Part shown: positions 9,170-17,427 of the stretch, in pieces
Layout: each line of letters begins with the position of its first letter
Numbering within the stretch: position 1 is the first letter of the stretch
Assembly: GCA_041687435.1 (NCBI GenBank)
Contig: JAWLBX010000004.1
Location: 62,001-126,000, forward strand
From: JACKII01 sp041687435
Lineage (GTDB): Bacteria; Pseudomonadota; Alphaproteobacteria; Bin95
Direction of reading: 5' to 3'
Length of the DNA: 64,000 bases
Made by a program: the position numbers and the translations under genes
The notes under the pieces: model-generated
Databases searched by the model: none
Told to the model about the DNA's origin: nothing
What the model saw: only the letters and a program-made list of their open reading frames with translations

Positions 9170-9246
9170 GCGCAGCCCTGTTCCTTCCGGAACTGCGCGC
9201 CTATCCTCTGCGGCAATGCCAACCGCAATCGAGGAACCCGCCCGCC

Positions 9247-10062
9247 ATGTCCGCCGCCGCACCCGAATACGAAGTCTACGCCATCCGCTATGCCGACCAA
9301 GGCAACGATCCGGTCGCCGCCGGCAGCATGATGTTGAGCGCGCCGCACGATCAGATGGTCCCGGGATTGTCGTATTATCTCTACGTCATTGAGGGCGGTG
9401 GCCGGACCATCGTCGTCGATACCGGCTTCGCGCCGGTTCTGACGGAGCGTCTCGGCTCCCGCCTGTTTTTCTCCGGGCCGGACGGCGTGCGGCGGCTGGG
9501 GCACGATCCGGCGCAGATCAGCGACCTGATCATCACCCACGCCCATTACGACCATGTCGGCAATCTGGAGGATTTCACGGGCGCCACCTTCCATATCGAC
9601 ACCGAGATGATGCCGATTGTCGAGGGCACGGATCCCTGCCACTGGTTCTTCCGCCAGGGCTACGGCAAGCGCGATTGCGCCAATATCCGGCGCTACAAGG
9701 CCGAGGGGCGGCTGGTCGAGCACGCTAACGTCTCTGTTCCCTGGCCGGGCATTGAGCTGATCCATATCGGCGGCCATTGCCGCGGCCAGATGGTGATCCG
9801 GGTGAACACGCGCCGCGGTCCCATCGTGCTCGCCTCCGATGCCGTGCATCTCTACCAGGAATGGGAGGAGGAGCGGCCGTTCAGCGTGTTCTACGACATG
9901 AAGGCGATGCTGGACGGCTACGGTACGCTTCGCCAGTTATCGGGTGGCAGCCGTACGGAGATGATCGCCGGGCATGACGTGGCGGTGATGAGCATGTTTC
10001 CGGCGCCGGCAACGGAGTTGCAGGGCGAGGTGGTGGCGCTGCACGCGGCCCCGGTGGGATGA
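9247..10062 (+). CDS. Metallo-beta-lactamase-fold hydrolase, N-acyl homoserine lactonase-like
   Basis: The 271-residue protein has the metallo-beta-lactamase HxHxDH motif (THAHYDHVG), a following GGHCRGQ histidine segment, the bridging aspartate in LASDAVH and a final IAGHD histidine. This set is typical of the dinuclear zinc N-acyl homoserine lactonase family, which opens the lactone ring of quorum-sensing signals, but many relatives act on other lactones or esters. Its stop overlaps the start of the next gene by 4 bases (ATGA), so it is translated together with an alpha/beta hydrolase. A homoserine-lactone function is possible, not shown. Confidence 0.75.
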   Translation: MSAAAPEYEVYAIRYADQGNDPVAAGSMMLSAPHDQMVPGLSYYLYVIEGGGRTIVVDTGFAPVLTERLGSRLFFSGPDGVRRLGHDPAQISDLIITHAHYDHVGNLEDFTGATFHIDTEMMPIVEGTDPCHWFFRQGYGKRDCANIRRYKAEGRLVEHANVSVPWPGIELIHIGGHCRGQMVIRVNTRRGPIVLASDAVHLYQEWEEERPFSVFYDMKAMLDGYGTLRQLSGGSRTEMIAGHDVAVMSMFPAPATELQGEVVALHAAPVG

Positions 10063-10868
10063 CAGCGCTGGACCTGTTCTGGCGCGAGGATGGCAACGCG
10101 GGCGGCCCGCCCGTCCTGCTAGTGCATGCGTTCCCGACCTCGCACGCGCTTTGGGACCGCCAGATCGCGGCGCTGGGCGAGCGTTTTCGCCTGATTCGCC
10201 CGGACCTGCGCGGCTTCGGCCAGAGCCTGGTGCCGGACCCGCCCTACCGGATGGAAGACATGGCCGCCGATTTGCTGCGGCTGCTTGACCGACTGGAAAT
10301 CGGCCGGGTCAATTTCGTCGGCATCTCCATGGGCGGCATGATTGGGCAGGTGTTTACGCTTGCTTATCCGGAGCGGGTGCAATCACTCGCGCTCTGCATG
10401 ACCACCAGCGTGGTGCCTGTGAATACGCCGGCCGGCGATGATCCGGCCTATGCGATTTGCGCCCGGCTTTTCCGCCGGGCGGCGGACCGGGCCGATGCGG
10501 ACGGCATGGAGCCCATCGTCGCCATGTGCCTCGATCGTTGGTTTACGCAGGCGTTCCAGGCAAGCGATGCGGCACAAGCGGTGGCGGAGATCGTGCGGTG
10601 CAATACGCCCAAGGGCTACCGCGGCGGTGTCGAGGCGATGGCCGCTTTTGACGTGACCGAGCGGCTGGGCGGGATCGGCCAGCCGACACTGGTGATGCCG
10701 GGCGCGCTGGATCTGGGCACGCCCGTGCGTTGCTCGGAGGAGATCGCGGCGCGAATTTCCGATGCACACTTAGAGATCATCGACCATGCAAAACACATTG
10801 CCATTGTCGAGCAGCCAGAGGCCTGTAACCGGCATTTGCTGCGCCATTTAAACCGGTTCGCCGGCTGA
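10059..10868 (+). CDS. Alpha/beta hydrolase, 3-oxoadipate enol-lactonase-like
   Basis: This 269-residue protein has an alpha/beta hydrolase fold: oxyanion region LVHAFPTS, nucleophile elbow GISMGGM with the catalytic Ser, and a C-terminal catalytic His in DHAKHIA. Overall layout resembles 3-oxoadipate enol-lactonases (PcaD) and small esterases. No other protocatechuate pathway gene is near. Its start codon overlaps the stop of the preceding lactonase-like gene, so both probably act on one substrate class, perhaps a lactone. It is convergent with the anti-sigma gene, 27 bases away. Confidence 0.75.
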   Translation: MTALDLFWREDGNAGGPPVLLVHAFPTSHALWDRQIAALGERFRLIRPDLRGFGQSLVPDPPYRMEDMAADLLRLLDRLEIGRVNFVGISMGGMIGQVFTLAYPERVQSLALCMTTSVVPVNTPAGDDPAYAICARLFRRAADRADADGMEPIVAMCLDRWFTQAFQASDAAQAVAEIVRCNTPKGYRGGVEAMAAFDVTERLGGIGQPTLVMPGALDLGTPVRCSEEIAARISDAHLEIIDHAKHIAIVEQPEACNRHLLRHLNRFAG

Positions 10869-10895
10869 AATGGGGCAGCTCCCTCGGATACCGTT

Positions 10896-11864
10896 TTAAT
10901 GCTGGACCGACTCGCTATTGATTTGCAGCGGCACGGCATCCATCAATGGTTGTGCCGCCGGTGCTGTTGCCTGGCCCGTTGACGGCTGGATCGGGCTGGG
11001 AGGAGGCGTTGGGGTGTCAAATGCCGGTCCGCCGGAAGGCACCGGCTGCCGCCGTTCCGCCGCCATAGCCTCGCGAACGGCGGCAGCGGTTCGTTCCGCC
11101 TCTGCCTGTGGCATCCGTGTGACCAGGGTGGAGATGTAAGGGCCTTCCAGCCAATAAACGATCGACACGCCATCGCGTTCGGCAGCTTTCACGCCGTCAG
11201 GATCGGGCGACCAGCGCGGAGCTAGAAACAGACTGAAGCCGTGTTCCCTCGTGGAACTGGCCGAGTGGGCCATGCCCGCAGCGCCGGCAGCATCGTAATC
11301 CAGGCGGACCATGTCCGTGCCGCTGGTAGATACCTGCCGTTCCTGGGTCAGCCGGTAGCCGGCTTGCGAGAGGTCGGGCGCATGCAGGCCGATGCTCGTC
11401 TCCCCCGTCGCCATCCTGGGATCGACGGCTTGGAATGCGCCGATCCCAGGGGCTGGCTTGGGCGTGTCAGCAGAGGGTGCGGCGGCGAATTGCTGGTAAC
11501 TTTGGTCGACGGCTTTGGAGATCATCCGATCCTGGTTAACGCCAAGCCCCGCCATCCACCCGGTCAGGCCGGCGGCGAACAGCGCCGCCGTCATCGCGGC
11601 CGCACGCAAAGCCACCCGCTGGCTGCGCTGGCGAGGCGGGACGTCCAGTGCGTCGTACAGGCGTTGTGGCACCGGATCGGCAATGCGCGGGCCGAAGGCT
11701 TTTTGCAGGGCGGCGTTTTGGGTCTTGAAGTCTTCGACGCGGTGCATGGCTTCTGGCGAGTGGCGCAGGTACGCCTCCACGGCGGCCTTGCGCCCCGGGT
11801 CATCATCCAGCAGGCCATCGACGTAGGCGTGCAGGTCCAAGTCTTCGATGGTTTTTTCCGTCAT
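10896..11864 (-). CDS. Transmembrane anti-sigma factor
   Basis: The 322-residue product begins with an anti-sigma type helical domain (LHAYVDGLL, then RKAAVEAYLRHSPEA) and has one membrane helix at about residues 83-107, followed by a large periplasmic part with a proline-rich end. The Cys-His zinc ligands of ZAS anti-sigma domains are not evident, so it may be a zinc-free relative. It starts 1 base after the stop of the ECF sigma gene, which makes it the expected inhibitor of that factor. The periplasmic part would be the sensor. Signal unknown. Confidence 0.82.
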   Translation of the reverse strand: MTEKTIEDLDLHAYVDGLLDDDPGRKAAVEAYLRHSPEAMHRVEDFKTQNAALQKAFGPRIADPVPQRLYDALDVPPRQRSQRVALRAAAMTAALFAAGLTGWMAGLGVNQDRMISKAVDQSYQQFAAAPSADTPKPAPGIGAFQAVDPRMATGETSIGLHAPDLSQAGYRLTQERQVSTSGTDMVRLDYDAAGAAGMAHSASSTREHGFSLFLAPRWSPDPDGVKAAERDGVSIVYWLEGPYISTLVTRMPQAEAERTAAAVREAMAAERRQPVPSGGPAFDTPTPPPSPIQPSTGQATAPAAQPLMDAVPLQINSESVQH

Positions 11865-11865
11865 G

Positions 11866-12375
11866 TCACTTTACCCGGCGCAAATGGGGAATTTCACCGG
11901 ACTCCGAATAGAGGTGGCGAAGCTGCTCCCGCCCGCGCGACAGGCGGGACCGAAGCGTTCCGACCGGAACCCCTAGCGCTGCCGCTGCCTCGTCGTAGGG
12001 GAGCCCTTCCAAACCGACGAGGGCGATGGCTGCGCGCTGTTCTACCGGCAGGCGTCGCAGGGCATCGGCAATATCGCGGCAGGCTGCAGCCTGTTCCTGT
12101 GTCGGTGCGATTGCCGTGGCCGGCGCGTCCTCTATATCCAACTCGTTCTGCCGGCGATGCCGGCGGGGTTTCTGATTCACAAATACATTGAACAGGATTC
12201 GGTATAGCCAGCTGCGCATGCTGCCCCGCCCTTGCCAGAGGTGCCGCTTGCGAAGGGCGCGCTCCAACGTGTCCTGTACCAAATCGTCGGCCGCCGCAGG
12301 GGAATCCGCCAACGTCAGCGCATAGCGCCGCAGCCGGGGAATTTCACGGGCGATCAGCCATTTTGTTTCGTGCAA
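11866..12375 (-). CDS. RNA polymerase ECF sigma-70 factor
   Basis: The 169-residue protein has only sigma regions 2 and 4, as in extracytoplasmic function sigma factors. Region 2 includes AADDLVQDTLERAL and SWLYRILFNVF; region 4 includes LRRLPVEQRAAIALV and the DNA-recognition helix PVGTLRSRLSRGREQL. It starts at a TTG codon (12375), supported by GAGGAG six bases upstream and by lack of another start. The downstream gene encodes its likely membrane-bound anti-sigma factor. A GGAACCAA box lies 40 bases upstream on the same strand, which suggests autoregulation. It is not next to phyR or nepR, so it is not an obvious EcfG. Confidence 0.92.
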   Translation of the reverse strand: MHETKWLIAREIPRLRRYALTLADSPAAADDLVQDTLERALRKRHLWQGRGSMRSWLYRILFNVFVNQKPRRHRRQNELDIEDAPATAIAPTQEQAAACRDIADALRRLPVEQRAAIALVGLEGLPYDEAAAALGVPVGTLRSRLSRGREQLRHLYSESGEIPHLRRVK

Positions 12376-12399
12376 CGCTGTCTCCTCTCAGCCGGCCGC

Positions 12400-12420
12400 G
12401 AGGCTTGGACTGTTGGTTCC
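12400..12420 (-). promoter_or_regulatory. Possible ECF-type promoter of the sigma/anti-sigma operon
   Basis: GGAACCAA (minus strand, 12420-12413) matches the conserved -35 element of many ECF-dependent promoters and is placed about 40 bases before the TTG start. No convincing CGTC-type -10 is seen 16-17 bases on, so confidence is low. Confidence 0.35.
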
Positions 12421-12501
12421 TAAAGAAAGACAGGACGGGAGGCAAAATCGTTCCCGATGAATGTGCGGCAGCCAAAAAAATCCGTCCCTGTGATTTTTTT
12501 T

Positions 12502-12530
12502 GGAACCAAATCACTCCGGGGCCTGTCCTA
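12502..12530 (+). promoter_or_regulatory. Possible ECF-type promoter in front of the DUF4168 gene
   Basis: The same octamer GGAACCAA begins at 12502 on the plus strand, preceded by a run of Ts, about 105 bases before the DUF4168 start. Its -10 candidate (TGTCCTA at 12524-12530) is weak. The shared octamer on opposite strands suggests both units are read by the neighbouring sigma factor. Confidence 0.35.
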
Positions 12531-12610
12531 CCCCACGACTCGCCTTGGTCCGGTTTCGCCTGGCTATTGCACTGCGGGTCTGACAGACGCAATAACGGAG
12601 GTTTCTCCAA

Positions 12611-13000
12611 ATGCAATTCTCCCGAACCACACTCGCCATCGCCGCCGCATTCGGACTTGCGGTCAGCGCCGCGCCCGGCATTGCCGCGGCCAGCCAGTCG
12701 CCGATGATCGTGGCGCAGGCGCAGCAGCAATCGTTCAGCGATGACAAGTTGCGCTCGTTTGCCAGCGCCGCCATTGAGGTGCGCGAAATTCGTGAGCAGC
12801 ATGCTCAGAAAGTCGAAGGTGTGACGGATGAGCAGCAGCACGCCACGATCGTGGATGAGACCATCACGAAAATGACGGCTGCGGTCGAGGAGGAGCCCGG
12901 TATCACGGTTGAGGAATACAACCAAATCAACCAGGCGAGCCAGAGCGACCCGGAACTGGCGCAGAAGATTCAGGCCTTTCTGCAGGAAGCCGGGCAGTAG
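12611..13000 (+). CDS. Secreted DUF4168 domain protein
   Basis: This small protein (129 residues) has a clear Sec signal peptide (residues 1 to about 27, ending AAA-S) and a mature part rich in Gln, Glu and Asp with the helical pattern of DUF4168, including the terminal SQSDPELAQKIQAFL segment. The function of DUF4168 is unknown; it is predicted periplasmic. CGGAGG lies 8 bases before the ATG. It is divergent from the ECF sigma operon and ends in a strong terminator 128 bases downstream, so it forms a single-gene unit and a likely target of that sigma factor. Confidence 0.82.
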   Translation: MQFSRTTLAIAAAFGLAVSAAPGIAAASQSPMIVAQAQQQSFSDDKLRSFASAAIEVREIREQHAQKVEGVTDEQQHATIVDETITKMTAAVEEEPGITVEEYNQINQASQSDPELAQKIQAFLQEAGQ

Positions 13001-13127
13001 GCCTTTCCCCGATTGTGCGGGTCCGCCGGCCTCTATGGCTGAGGCAGCGCGCCCTGCACACTGTCACACCGCAAGCCCGGGGGGCTTATCCCGTGCGCTG
13101 CCCCGGCCCATCCTCCCTGCGGTGACT

Positions 13128-13165
13128 GGCGTTTGCGGCCAAATCGGCTGCGAACGCCCTTTTTT
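13128..13165 (+). terminator. Rho-independent terminator of the DUF4168 unit
   Basis: GGCGTTTGC (13128-13136) pairs with GCGAACGCC (13150-13158, one G-T pair), with an inner GCC/GGC extension, and is followed by six Ts at 13160-13165. It stops just before the 3' end of the opposing Sel1-like gene. Confidence 0.85.
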
Positions 13166-13166
13166 G

Positions 13167-14753
13167 TCAACGCGTTGCCTGGAAACGCTCTGCGAGCCTT
13201 TGGTCCAGCCAGGCCTTAAGCGCTTCCTGCGCAACCGCATCGGCCTCCGCCCGCCAGGCCAGGGCCGCGGCATCGCCACGATAGCGCATGCGATCCTCGA
13301 TATCCGCGGTCAGGCGACCGGCTGACCGGTCGCCGGCAGCGCTCGCCAGCGTTGCCCAATAGAGCGCTTGGCGGTAGCTGCGGCGGGCGCCGAAGCCGGT
13401 CAGGTGCGCCATTGCTTGGCTGCGCATGGCCTGGACGGTGCCGTAGGTCTCTGGCGCCAGTGCCGGCAACTCCTCCGCCTGGATCATCAACACGTCCGGG
13501 GTCGTAAGATGGCGTTCCAGCGTATCGAGGGCGGCGACTGCACCGGCCGTTTCTTTCGCGCCGGCATGCAGCGCCATCCGATAGGCCCCGGGCGGGTCTT
13601 CATCCTTCAGAACCATCGCGAGCGCGAGGCCAGCCTCGCCGTCGCCGGCAGCCGCCATCGGCTCCAGCAGTGAGCGTCCGGCGGCGACTGCACGGGGCGC
13701 GCCTTTGCCAGAGAGCAACGCCATGCCGATTTCGCGCCGGTCTTCCTCGCTTAGCGTATCCAGTGCGCCAAGCGCAGCCTGCAATTTGGCTGCCGCGATG
13801 ACCGGATGTTTCGGTGTTGGCCGGCTGGAGACGGTGGGTTGCAACTGCTCGAACAACAGCGGCAGATGCCCGATGATGTCGGCGTTGAGATAGACCGGTT
13901 CCGGCGGATGCGCCTCCACCGTAATGCTGGCGGGCTCGTTCAGAAAGCGCCTCGCCTCGCGTGTGGCGGCGTTGATAAAATCTTGTTGCGCTTGCGTCAG
14001 CGGCTGGGCCGGCTGGTTCGGGCCGGCGGGTGTCTTCAACGCTTCCGCCAGTCCGCCCTGGAGCATTGCGGCGACAGTATCCGGGTTGCGGAATTCAGGC
14101 GGCAGAAATTGCTGGGCTTTTTCCCAAAAGCCAAGATTTTCGACGGTCACCGAGGCGTGGGAGAGAAAAGCGTCGATATCGTCGTTCTTCTGGACGGCGA
14201 AATAATCGAAATCGAGATTCAGGCTGATCGCTGCCAATCCATTAAGCAGCGCATCCGCCGCCACGGTCAGTTGGCCAGGGCCGACGGCGTAGGCGAGTTC
14301 GATATCGAACTGATCGAGCGTGATCCGATCCATGCCGGCAGCCTTGATCTGCTGATCGACCGGCGGCATCACGCAACCGAGCGAGGCCGTTGCGCCTTGC
14401 AAAGCGATCCGCACCCGCATTGTATCCCAGTTGGCGAGCGAAGCGCCGCGAATGGTTGCGCGTTCCGCATCCACGACACACGGCTTTGCGGCCGGCCAGG
14501 GAGTGTCCGGGTAAATTCTCAGGCCGTGCATGGTGATCGTGCCGGCGTGTATGTCAGACGAGATGTGAGCGTACGTGAAATCCACCTGATCCCGCAGGGC
14601 CAAGACCCCTACCTGAACCAGTGCCTTGGTGTAGCGCTCGACTGTGATGAACTCCCACAGCGGCGGCCGCGGGTCGCCCTCCGCCTGGGCATGCCGCACG
14701 CCGGTGCCGGCCGCTGCCGCCGTGATCAGGATTGTCAGAAACAGACTACGCAT
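13167..14753 (-). CDS. Secreted protein with C-terminal Sel1-like repeats, function unknown
   Basis: The 528-residue product starts with a Sec signal peptide (MRSLFLTILITAAAAG, cleavage near HAQA). The N-terminal 300 residues are beta-rich with statements of sequence such as DFTYAHISSDIHAGTI that I do not recognise as a named family. The C-terminal third is alanine-rich and helical and includes a Sel1-like unit (GFGARRSYRQALYWATLASAAGD), a repeat used for protein binding. It is monocistronic on the minus strand between two plus-strand genes. Likely periplasmic or outer-membrane associated. No function is proposed. Confidence 0.7.
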   Translation of the reverse strand: MRSLFLTILITAAAAGTGVRHAQAEGDPRPPLWEFITVERYTKALVQVGVLALRDQVDFTYAHISSDIHAGTITMHGLRIYPDTPWPAAKPCVVDAERATIRGASLANWDTMRVRIALQGATASLGCVMPPVDQQIKAAGMDRITLDQFDIELAYAVGPGQLTVAADALLNGLAAISLNLDFDYFAVQKNDDIDAFLSHASVTVENLGFWEKAQQFLPPEFRNPDTVAAMLQGGLAEALKTPAGPNQPAQPLTQAQQDFINAATREARRFLNEPASITVEAHPPEPVYLNADIIGHLPLLFEQLQPTVSSRPTPKHPVIAAAKLQAALGALDTLSEEDRREIGMALLSGKGAPRAVAAGRSLLEPMAAAGDGEAGLALAMVLKDEDPPGAYRMALHAGAKETAGAVAALDTLERHLTTPDVLMIQAEELPALAPETYGTVQAMRSQAMAHLTGFGARRSYRQALYWATLASAAGDRSAGRLTADIEDRMRYRGDAAALAWRAEADAVAQEALKAWLDQRLAERFQATR

Positions 14754-14924
14754 GGCTCATCGGCTTTCCTCTGCCTGTCCCGGATCGGTCGAGCCGGGGG
14801 CCATCTGAGTGTCCGCCAATCTGTCATGGGAGTCTAGCAGCACCCGATGGTTCTCGACGAACCCTATCGGAACTCGCTATAACCGCGCCGGAAGTTGAAG
14901 CCCTTGCGAGGAAGAACCCGGATC

Positions 14925-16433
14925 ATGGCAGAAATCAGTACGGACGTGTTGGTCGTCGGCGGCGGCAATGCCGCCATGTGCGCCGCTCTCTCGGCGCGGG
15001 AGCAGGGTGCAAGCGTGATTGTGCTGGAACGTGCGCCGGAGGATGAGGCCGGCGGCAACTCCGCCTTTACCGCCGGCAATATCCGCACGGTCTTCCATGG
15101 CGTTGATGATATTCGCGAACTCTGCCCCGACCTTTCTGACGATGAAGTCGCCATGTCGGACTTCGGAACCTATACCGAAGACCAATTCTACGACGATATG
15201 GGCCGCCTGACCGAATACAAAACCGATCCGGACATGTGCGAGCTTCTGGTGACTCGCTCGCTGGATACCATGAAGTGGATGCGGAAGAAGGGCGTCCGCT
15301 TCCTGCCGATCTATGGCAAGCAGGCCTTCAAGATCGACGGTATCTTCAAGTTCTGGGGCGGCCTGGTCGTCTCTGCCTGGGGCGGCGGCCCCGGCCTGGT
15401 CGAATCGCTGACCGAGGCGTGCGGCAAGAACGATATCAAGATCATGTACGGCGCCCGGGCAACCGAACTGATCCATGACGATGACGGCGTGCATGGCGCG
15501 AAGGTCCGCATTCGCAGCGAAGACGGCAAGGTGAAGACGGTCAGCATCAGCGCGCGCGCGGTCGTGCTGGCTGCCGGCGGCTTTCAGGGCAACCCGGAAA
15601 TGCGCACCCGCTATCTTGGCCCCGGCTGGGATGCGGCGAAGGTGCGTGGCACCCGCTTCAACACCGGCGACGGCATCAATATGGCGCTGGCCGCCGGTGC
15701 CAGGCCCTACGGCAACTGGAGCGGCTGCCACGCGGTCGGCTGGGACTACAATGCGCCGGAATTCGGCGACCTCGATGTCGGCGACAACTTCCAGAAGCAC
15801 TCGTATCCCTGGGGCGTGATGATCAACGCCGAGGGCAAACGGTTTGTGGATGAGGGCTATGACTTCCGCAATTACACGTATGCGAAATATGGCCGGGTGA
15901 TCCTGGAACAGCCGAACCAGATGGCCTGGCAGGTGTTCGACAACAAGATCATCCCGAACCTGCGCGATGAATACCGCATTCGGCAGGTCACCAAGGTTCG
16001 CGCCAACACGTTGGAAGAACTGGCGGAGAAGTTGGAAGGTGTGAACGCCGCCCAATTCCTGCGCGAGATCAAGGAGTACAACGCCGCCGTCCGTCAGGAA
16101 ATTCCCTACAACCCGAACATCAAGGACGGGCGCTGCACCGAAGGGCTGGCGATCAACAAAACGAACTGGGCCAACACCATCGACGAGGCGCCGTTCGAAG
16201 CCTACCAGACCACTTGCGGCATTACCTTTACCTTTGGCGGTGTGCGCATTGGCAACAATGGTCAGGTCATGGATACTGAGGAACTGCCGATCCCCGGCCT
16301 CTATGCCGCGGGCGAGATGGCGGGTGGCTTGTTCTGGTTCAATTATCCGGGCGGCACGGGCCTGATGGCGGGTGCGGTGTTCGGCAAGATTGCGGGTGAG
16401 AGCGCGGGCAAAGCCGCGGTCGGAAACCAGTAG
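14925..16433 (+). CDS. FAD-dependent dehydrogenase, tricarballylate dehydrogenase (TcuA)-like
   Basis: The 502-residue flavoprotein has an N-terminal FAD dinucleotide fold (VLVVGGGNAAMCAALSA, then LERAP) and a C-terminal GEMAGGLFWFNYPGGTGL block that resembles TcuA and other members of the fumarate reductase/succinate dehydrogenase flavoprotein group. TcuA oxidises tricarballylate to cis-aconitate and passes electrons to TcuB; no tcuB or tcuC is here, so the substrate is uncertain. ATG 14925 follows GAGGAAGAA; an in-frame ATG at 14895 is less likely. A terminator follows directly. Two alpha-ketoglutarate dioxygenases lie downstream. Confidence 0.78.
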   Translation: MAEISTDVLVVGGGNAAMCAALSAREQGASVIVLERAPEDEAGGNSAFTAGNIRTVFHGVDDIRELCPDLSDDEVAMSDFGTYTEDQFYDDMGRLTEYKTDPDMCELLVTRSLDTMKWMRKKGVRFLPIYGKQAFKIDGIFKFWGGLVVSAWGGGPGLVESLTEACGKNDIKIMYGARATELIHDDDGVHGAKVRIRSEDGKVKTVSISARAVVLAAGGFQGNPEMRTRYLGPGWDAAKVRGTRFNTGDGINMALAAGARPYGNWSGCHAVGWDYNAPEFGDLDVGDNFQKHSYPWGVMINAEGKRFVDEGYDFRNYTYAKYGRVILEQPNQMAWQVFDNKIIPNLRDEYRIRQVTKVRANTLEELAEKLEGVNAAQFLREIKEYNAAVRQEIPYNPNIKDGRCTEGLAINKTNWANTIDEAPFEAYQTTCGITFTFGGVRIGNNGQVMDTEELPIPGLYAAGEMAGGLFWFNYPGGTGLMAGAVFGKIAGESAGKAAVGNQ

Positions 16434-16460
16434 ACCTTACAGCCGTCAAGTTGCTGATCC

Positions 16461-16495
16461 AGGCCCGCCGCAGACCTTGCGGCGGGCCTTGTTCG
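16461..16495 (+). terminator. Rho-independent terminator after the TcuA-like gene
   Basis: An 11-bp perfect stem (16461-16471 with 16479-16489, core GGCCCGCCGC) with a 7-base loop is followed by TGTTCGTTG. The T-tract is modest. Confidence 0.75.
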
Positions 16496-16554
16496 TTGTG
16501 CTTGGCGGTTTCTCTCATCACGGCTAGCATGTCCGGTAACATCCGGAAGGAAAC

Positions 16555-17412
16555 ATGCCCATGACCGACACCTTGACCGATATTGAGATCAATCCGCTTT
16601 CCGACGTTTTGGGGGTCGAGGTGATCGGCCTTGATCTGCGCGAGCCGATCCCCCCGGCGATCAGGCGCCGGCTCGACGATGCGCTAGCCCGCTATCATCT
16701 GCTCTGTTTCCGCAATCAATCTCTCTCCAAGCACGAACAGATCGAGGCGACCAAGCAATTCGGTGAGTTGGATGTGCATGTCCAGTCGAACCGCTCGTCC
16801 GATATTCCCCTGATTCATATCGTGACCAACCTGGACGAAAATGACGTGCCGCGGCAGTCGCTGGCTGCAAAGGGCAGTGTCAACTGGCATTCCGACAAGT
16901 CCTACCGTCTGGCACCGTCGCACGCGACGTTCCTCTATGCGCTGGAAGTACCGGACGAAGGGGGCGAAACCGAATTCGCCAACATGATTCTGGCGTTCGA
17001 GGCGCTGCCAGAGGATCGCCAACGGCACCTCGCCAGCCTTAAGGTGGTGCATTCCTGGCCGGATAGCGTCCGCCGCACCAACAACCGCGAGGCGACTGAC
17101 GAGGAAAAGGCGAACTGGCCGCCAACCCCGCAGCCGCTGGCCCGCACCCATCCGGAAAGCGGTCGCAAGGCCCTGTTCCTGGGCCAGCATGCGGCCTGGA
17201 TCGAAGGACAGGAAGACCAGGGCCGCGCGCCGGTCGATGAGTTGGAAGCCTGGGCGACCCAGCCGCAATTCCGCTATGCCCACAAGTGGCGCGTCGGAGA
17301 CTTGTTGATGTGGGACAACAGCTGCCTGCTGCACCGGGCAGCATCGTTCGACGGCGACCGCTATCGCCGGCTGATGCATCGCACCGTCACGCAAGGGCCG
17401 GTGCCATACTGA
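16555..17412 (+). CDS. TauD/TfdA family alpha-ketoglutarate-dependent dioxygenase (first of two)
   Basis: The 285-residue protein is a non-heme iron dioxygenase. The iron triad is His112 and Asp114 (NWHSDKSY) plus a distal His near residue 260 (CLLHRAA), with the 2-oxoglutarate-binding Arg cluster (RYRRLMHR) following. Relatives hydroxylate taurine, 2,4-D and other small acids. Two starts are possible, ATG 16555 and ATG 16561; GGAAGGAA fits the second slightly better. The paralogue follows after 15 bases, so both are likely expressed together. The substrate cannot be named. Confidence 0.85.
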   Translation: MPMTDTLTDIEINPLSDVLGVEVIGLDLREPIPPAIRRRLDDALARYHLLCFRNQSLSKHEQIEATKQFGELDVHVQSNRSSDIPLIHIVTNLDENDVPRQSLAAKGSVNWHSDKSYRLAPSHATFLYALEVPDEGGETEFANMILAFEALPEDRQRHLASLKVVHSWPDSVRRTNNREATDEEKANWPPTPQPLARTHPESGRKALFLGQHAAWIEGQEDQGRAPVDELEAWATQPQFRYAHKWRVGDLLMWDNSCLLHRAASFDGDRYRRLMHRTVTQGPVPY

Positions 17413-17427
17413 TACAGGGGAAGCGCC

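Noticed and set aside
13806..14837. Plus-strand open frame of 343 codons over the Sel1-like gene
   Set aside because: It is opposite a gene with a signal peptide and repeats; it has no motifs of its own.
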